From Bizionia sp. (GTDB lineage Bacteria; Bacteroidota; Bacteroidia; Flavobacteriales; Flavobacteriaceae), in contig JAHDHI010000056.1 in NCBI GenBank assembly GCA_020631395.1, forward strand, positions 1 to 33,325: a stretch of 33,325 nucleotides of DNA. The letters are read 5' to 3'. The notes beneath the pieces were generated by a model, which saw nothing but the letters and a program-made list of their open reading frames with translations, searched no databases and was not told the origin of the DNA. Both the position numbers and the translations under genes were made by a program. Shown piece after piece: positions 32,891-33,325 of this stretch. Within the stretch, counting starts at the first letter, position 1. The number at the start of each line of letters is the position of its first letter.

Positions 32891-33325
32891 TGCAACTTCT
32901 TGCTAAAAGTATCACACTTCCCCCAAACACCAAACAAATTCTGTTGCATTGCGCTTTTGTTGGATATAGTCCATGGCAGTAAATCTTACCTGTACTAGTT
33001 GGAAACTAGCCCTTGGTTTAGTAACGGGATTTCTTACTCTTATCGCCACTAAGCAAAGCTAGCGACAAACTATGGCCGAGCGGAGCAAGCTGCTTGTTCT
33101 TCGTTAAAATGACGAAAGAGGCCTTTTATAAAGCTCTATTCTTCCAGATAAGATTGTTGAAAATGAGACCTCAATCTATACGGATAGAATGAAAACCTTG
33201 TTAGAGAGGCTTGTATAAAGTTTGTTTTTTGCTAATTAAGGACTTGTGCAACGGCTACCGGTGTTACCCAACGTTGTGTGTCCTGCGTTGCTTTGGGATA
33301 CAATTTAGTAATAAATAGAGGAGCA
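32891..33325. other. Non-coding or degraded DNA at the right end of the window
   Basis: 435 bases without a credible full gene. It contains CACTTCCCCCAA at about 32915, resembling the IS end sequence, and a small hairpin CTAGTT-GGA-AACTAG near 32997-33011. At 33132-33218 there is a 28-codon open stretch ending in a stop (ILPDKIVENETSIYTDRMK, then LLERLV). GCAACG (33248-33253) and CGTTGC (33286-33291) flank a CAACGTTG palindrome. It looks like a patchwork of mobile-element remains or dispersed repeats. No firm assignment. Confidence 0.35.

Noticed and set aside
33248-33291. Integron attC site at the right end (nested CAACG/CGTTG repeats)
   Set aside because: The core sites do not fit GTTRRRY/RYYYAAC and no integrase or cassette array is visible.
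24860-33325. CRISPR array or retron RNA in the island
   Set aside because: No regularly spaced repeats and no reverse transcriptase gene were found.

Overview
The window looks like a chromosome segment of a marine-type member of the Flavobacteriaceae (Bacteroidota). The evidence is the conserved neighbourhoods (prs-rplY-pth; ribF-HTTM protein; DUF4286-rsmA-mgtE), secreted proteins with a type IX secretion (T9SS) C-terminal sorting domain, promoters with a TAnnTTTG -7 box, weak Shine-Dalgarno signals and low-GC DNA.

Layout. (1) 1-11.7 kb is mostly core genes on the minus strand: a DUF4199-like membrane protein fragment with a membrane-anchored LuxR-type regulator, a D-2-hydroxyacid dehydrogenase, a cupin, MgtE, RsmA, a small membrane protein, a DUF4286 protein, a GNAT acetyltransferase, a secreted TPR protein, a 41-residue membrane peptide with its own promoter and terminator, SerS, an HTTM-type membrane protein and RibF. 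(2) 11.9-22.2 kb holds three tandem plus-strand genes for very large secreted metzincin (reprolysin-like) proteases of 1000, 1110 and 1114 residues. Each has a propeptide, a zinc site, Ig/PKD-like modules and a T9SS tail, and each is followed by a strong hairpin terminator. The second and third genes are a duplicated pair: long coding blocks are essentially identical, while most of the protease domain and the spacers have diverged. (3) 22.2-24.6 kb is the core unit prs-rplY-pth on the minus strand. (4) A tRNA-Leu(CAA) at 24.73 kb marks the edge of an AT-rich accessory island that runs to the end of the window.

The island carries a tight three-gene operon, with a 12-base gap and then a 4-base overlap. 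It encodes a 957-residue protein with a PD-(D/E)XK-like nuclease domain followed by a cysteine cluster and a long helical region, a 665-residue RecF/SMC/OLD-like ATPase, and a 367-residue HNH nuclease with a ComEA-type helix-hairpin-helix (HhH) inserted inside the HNH zinc fold. The last two genes resemble the ATPase plus HNH pair of Septu (PtuA/PtuB) defence. The extra large nuclease-like subunit and the HhH insertion make this the best candidate for an undescribed anti-phage system. Downstream lie a convergent membrane-anchored protein, the last 29 codons of an XRE-type regulator cut off exactly at an insertion-sequence end, a defective IS3-family (IS407-like) element, and about 430 bases of non-coding or degraded DNA.

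All function calls are from reading motifs. No database search was possible.
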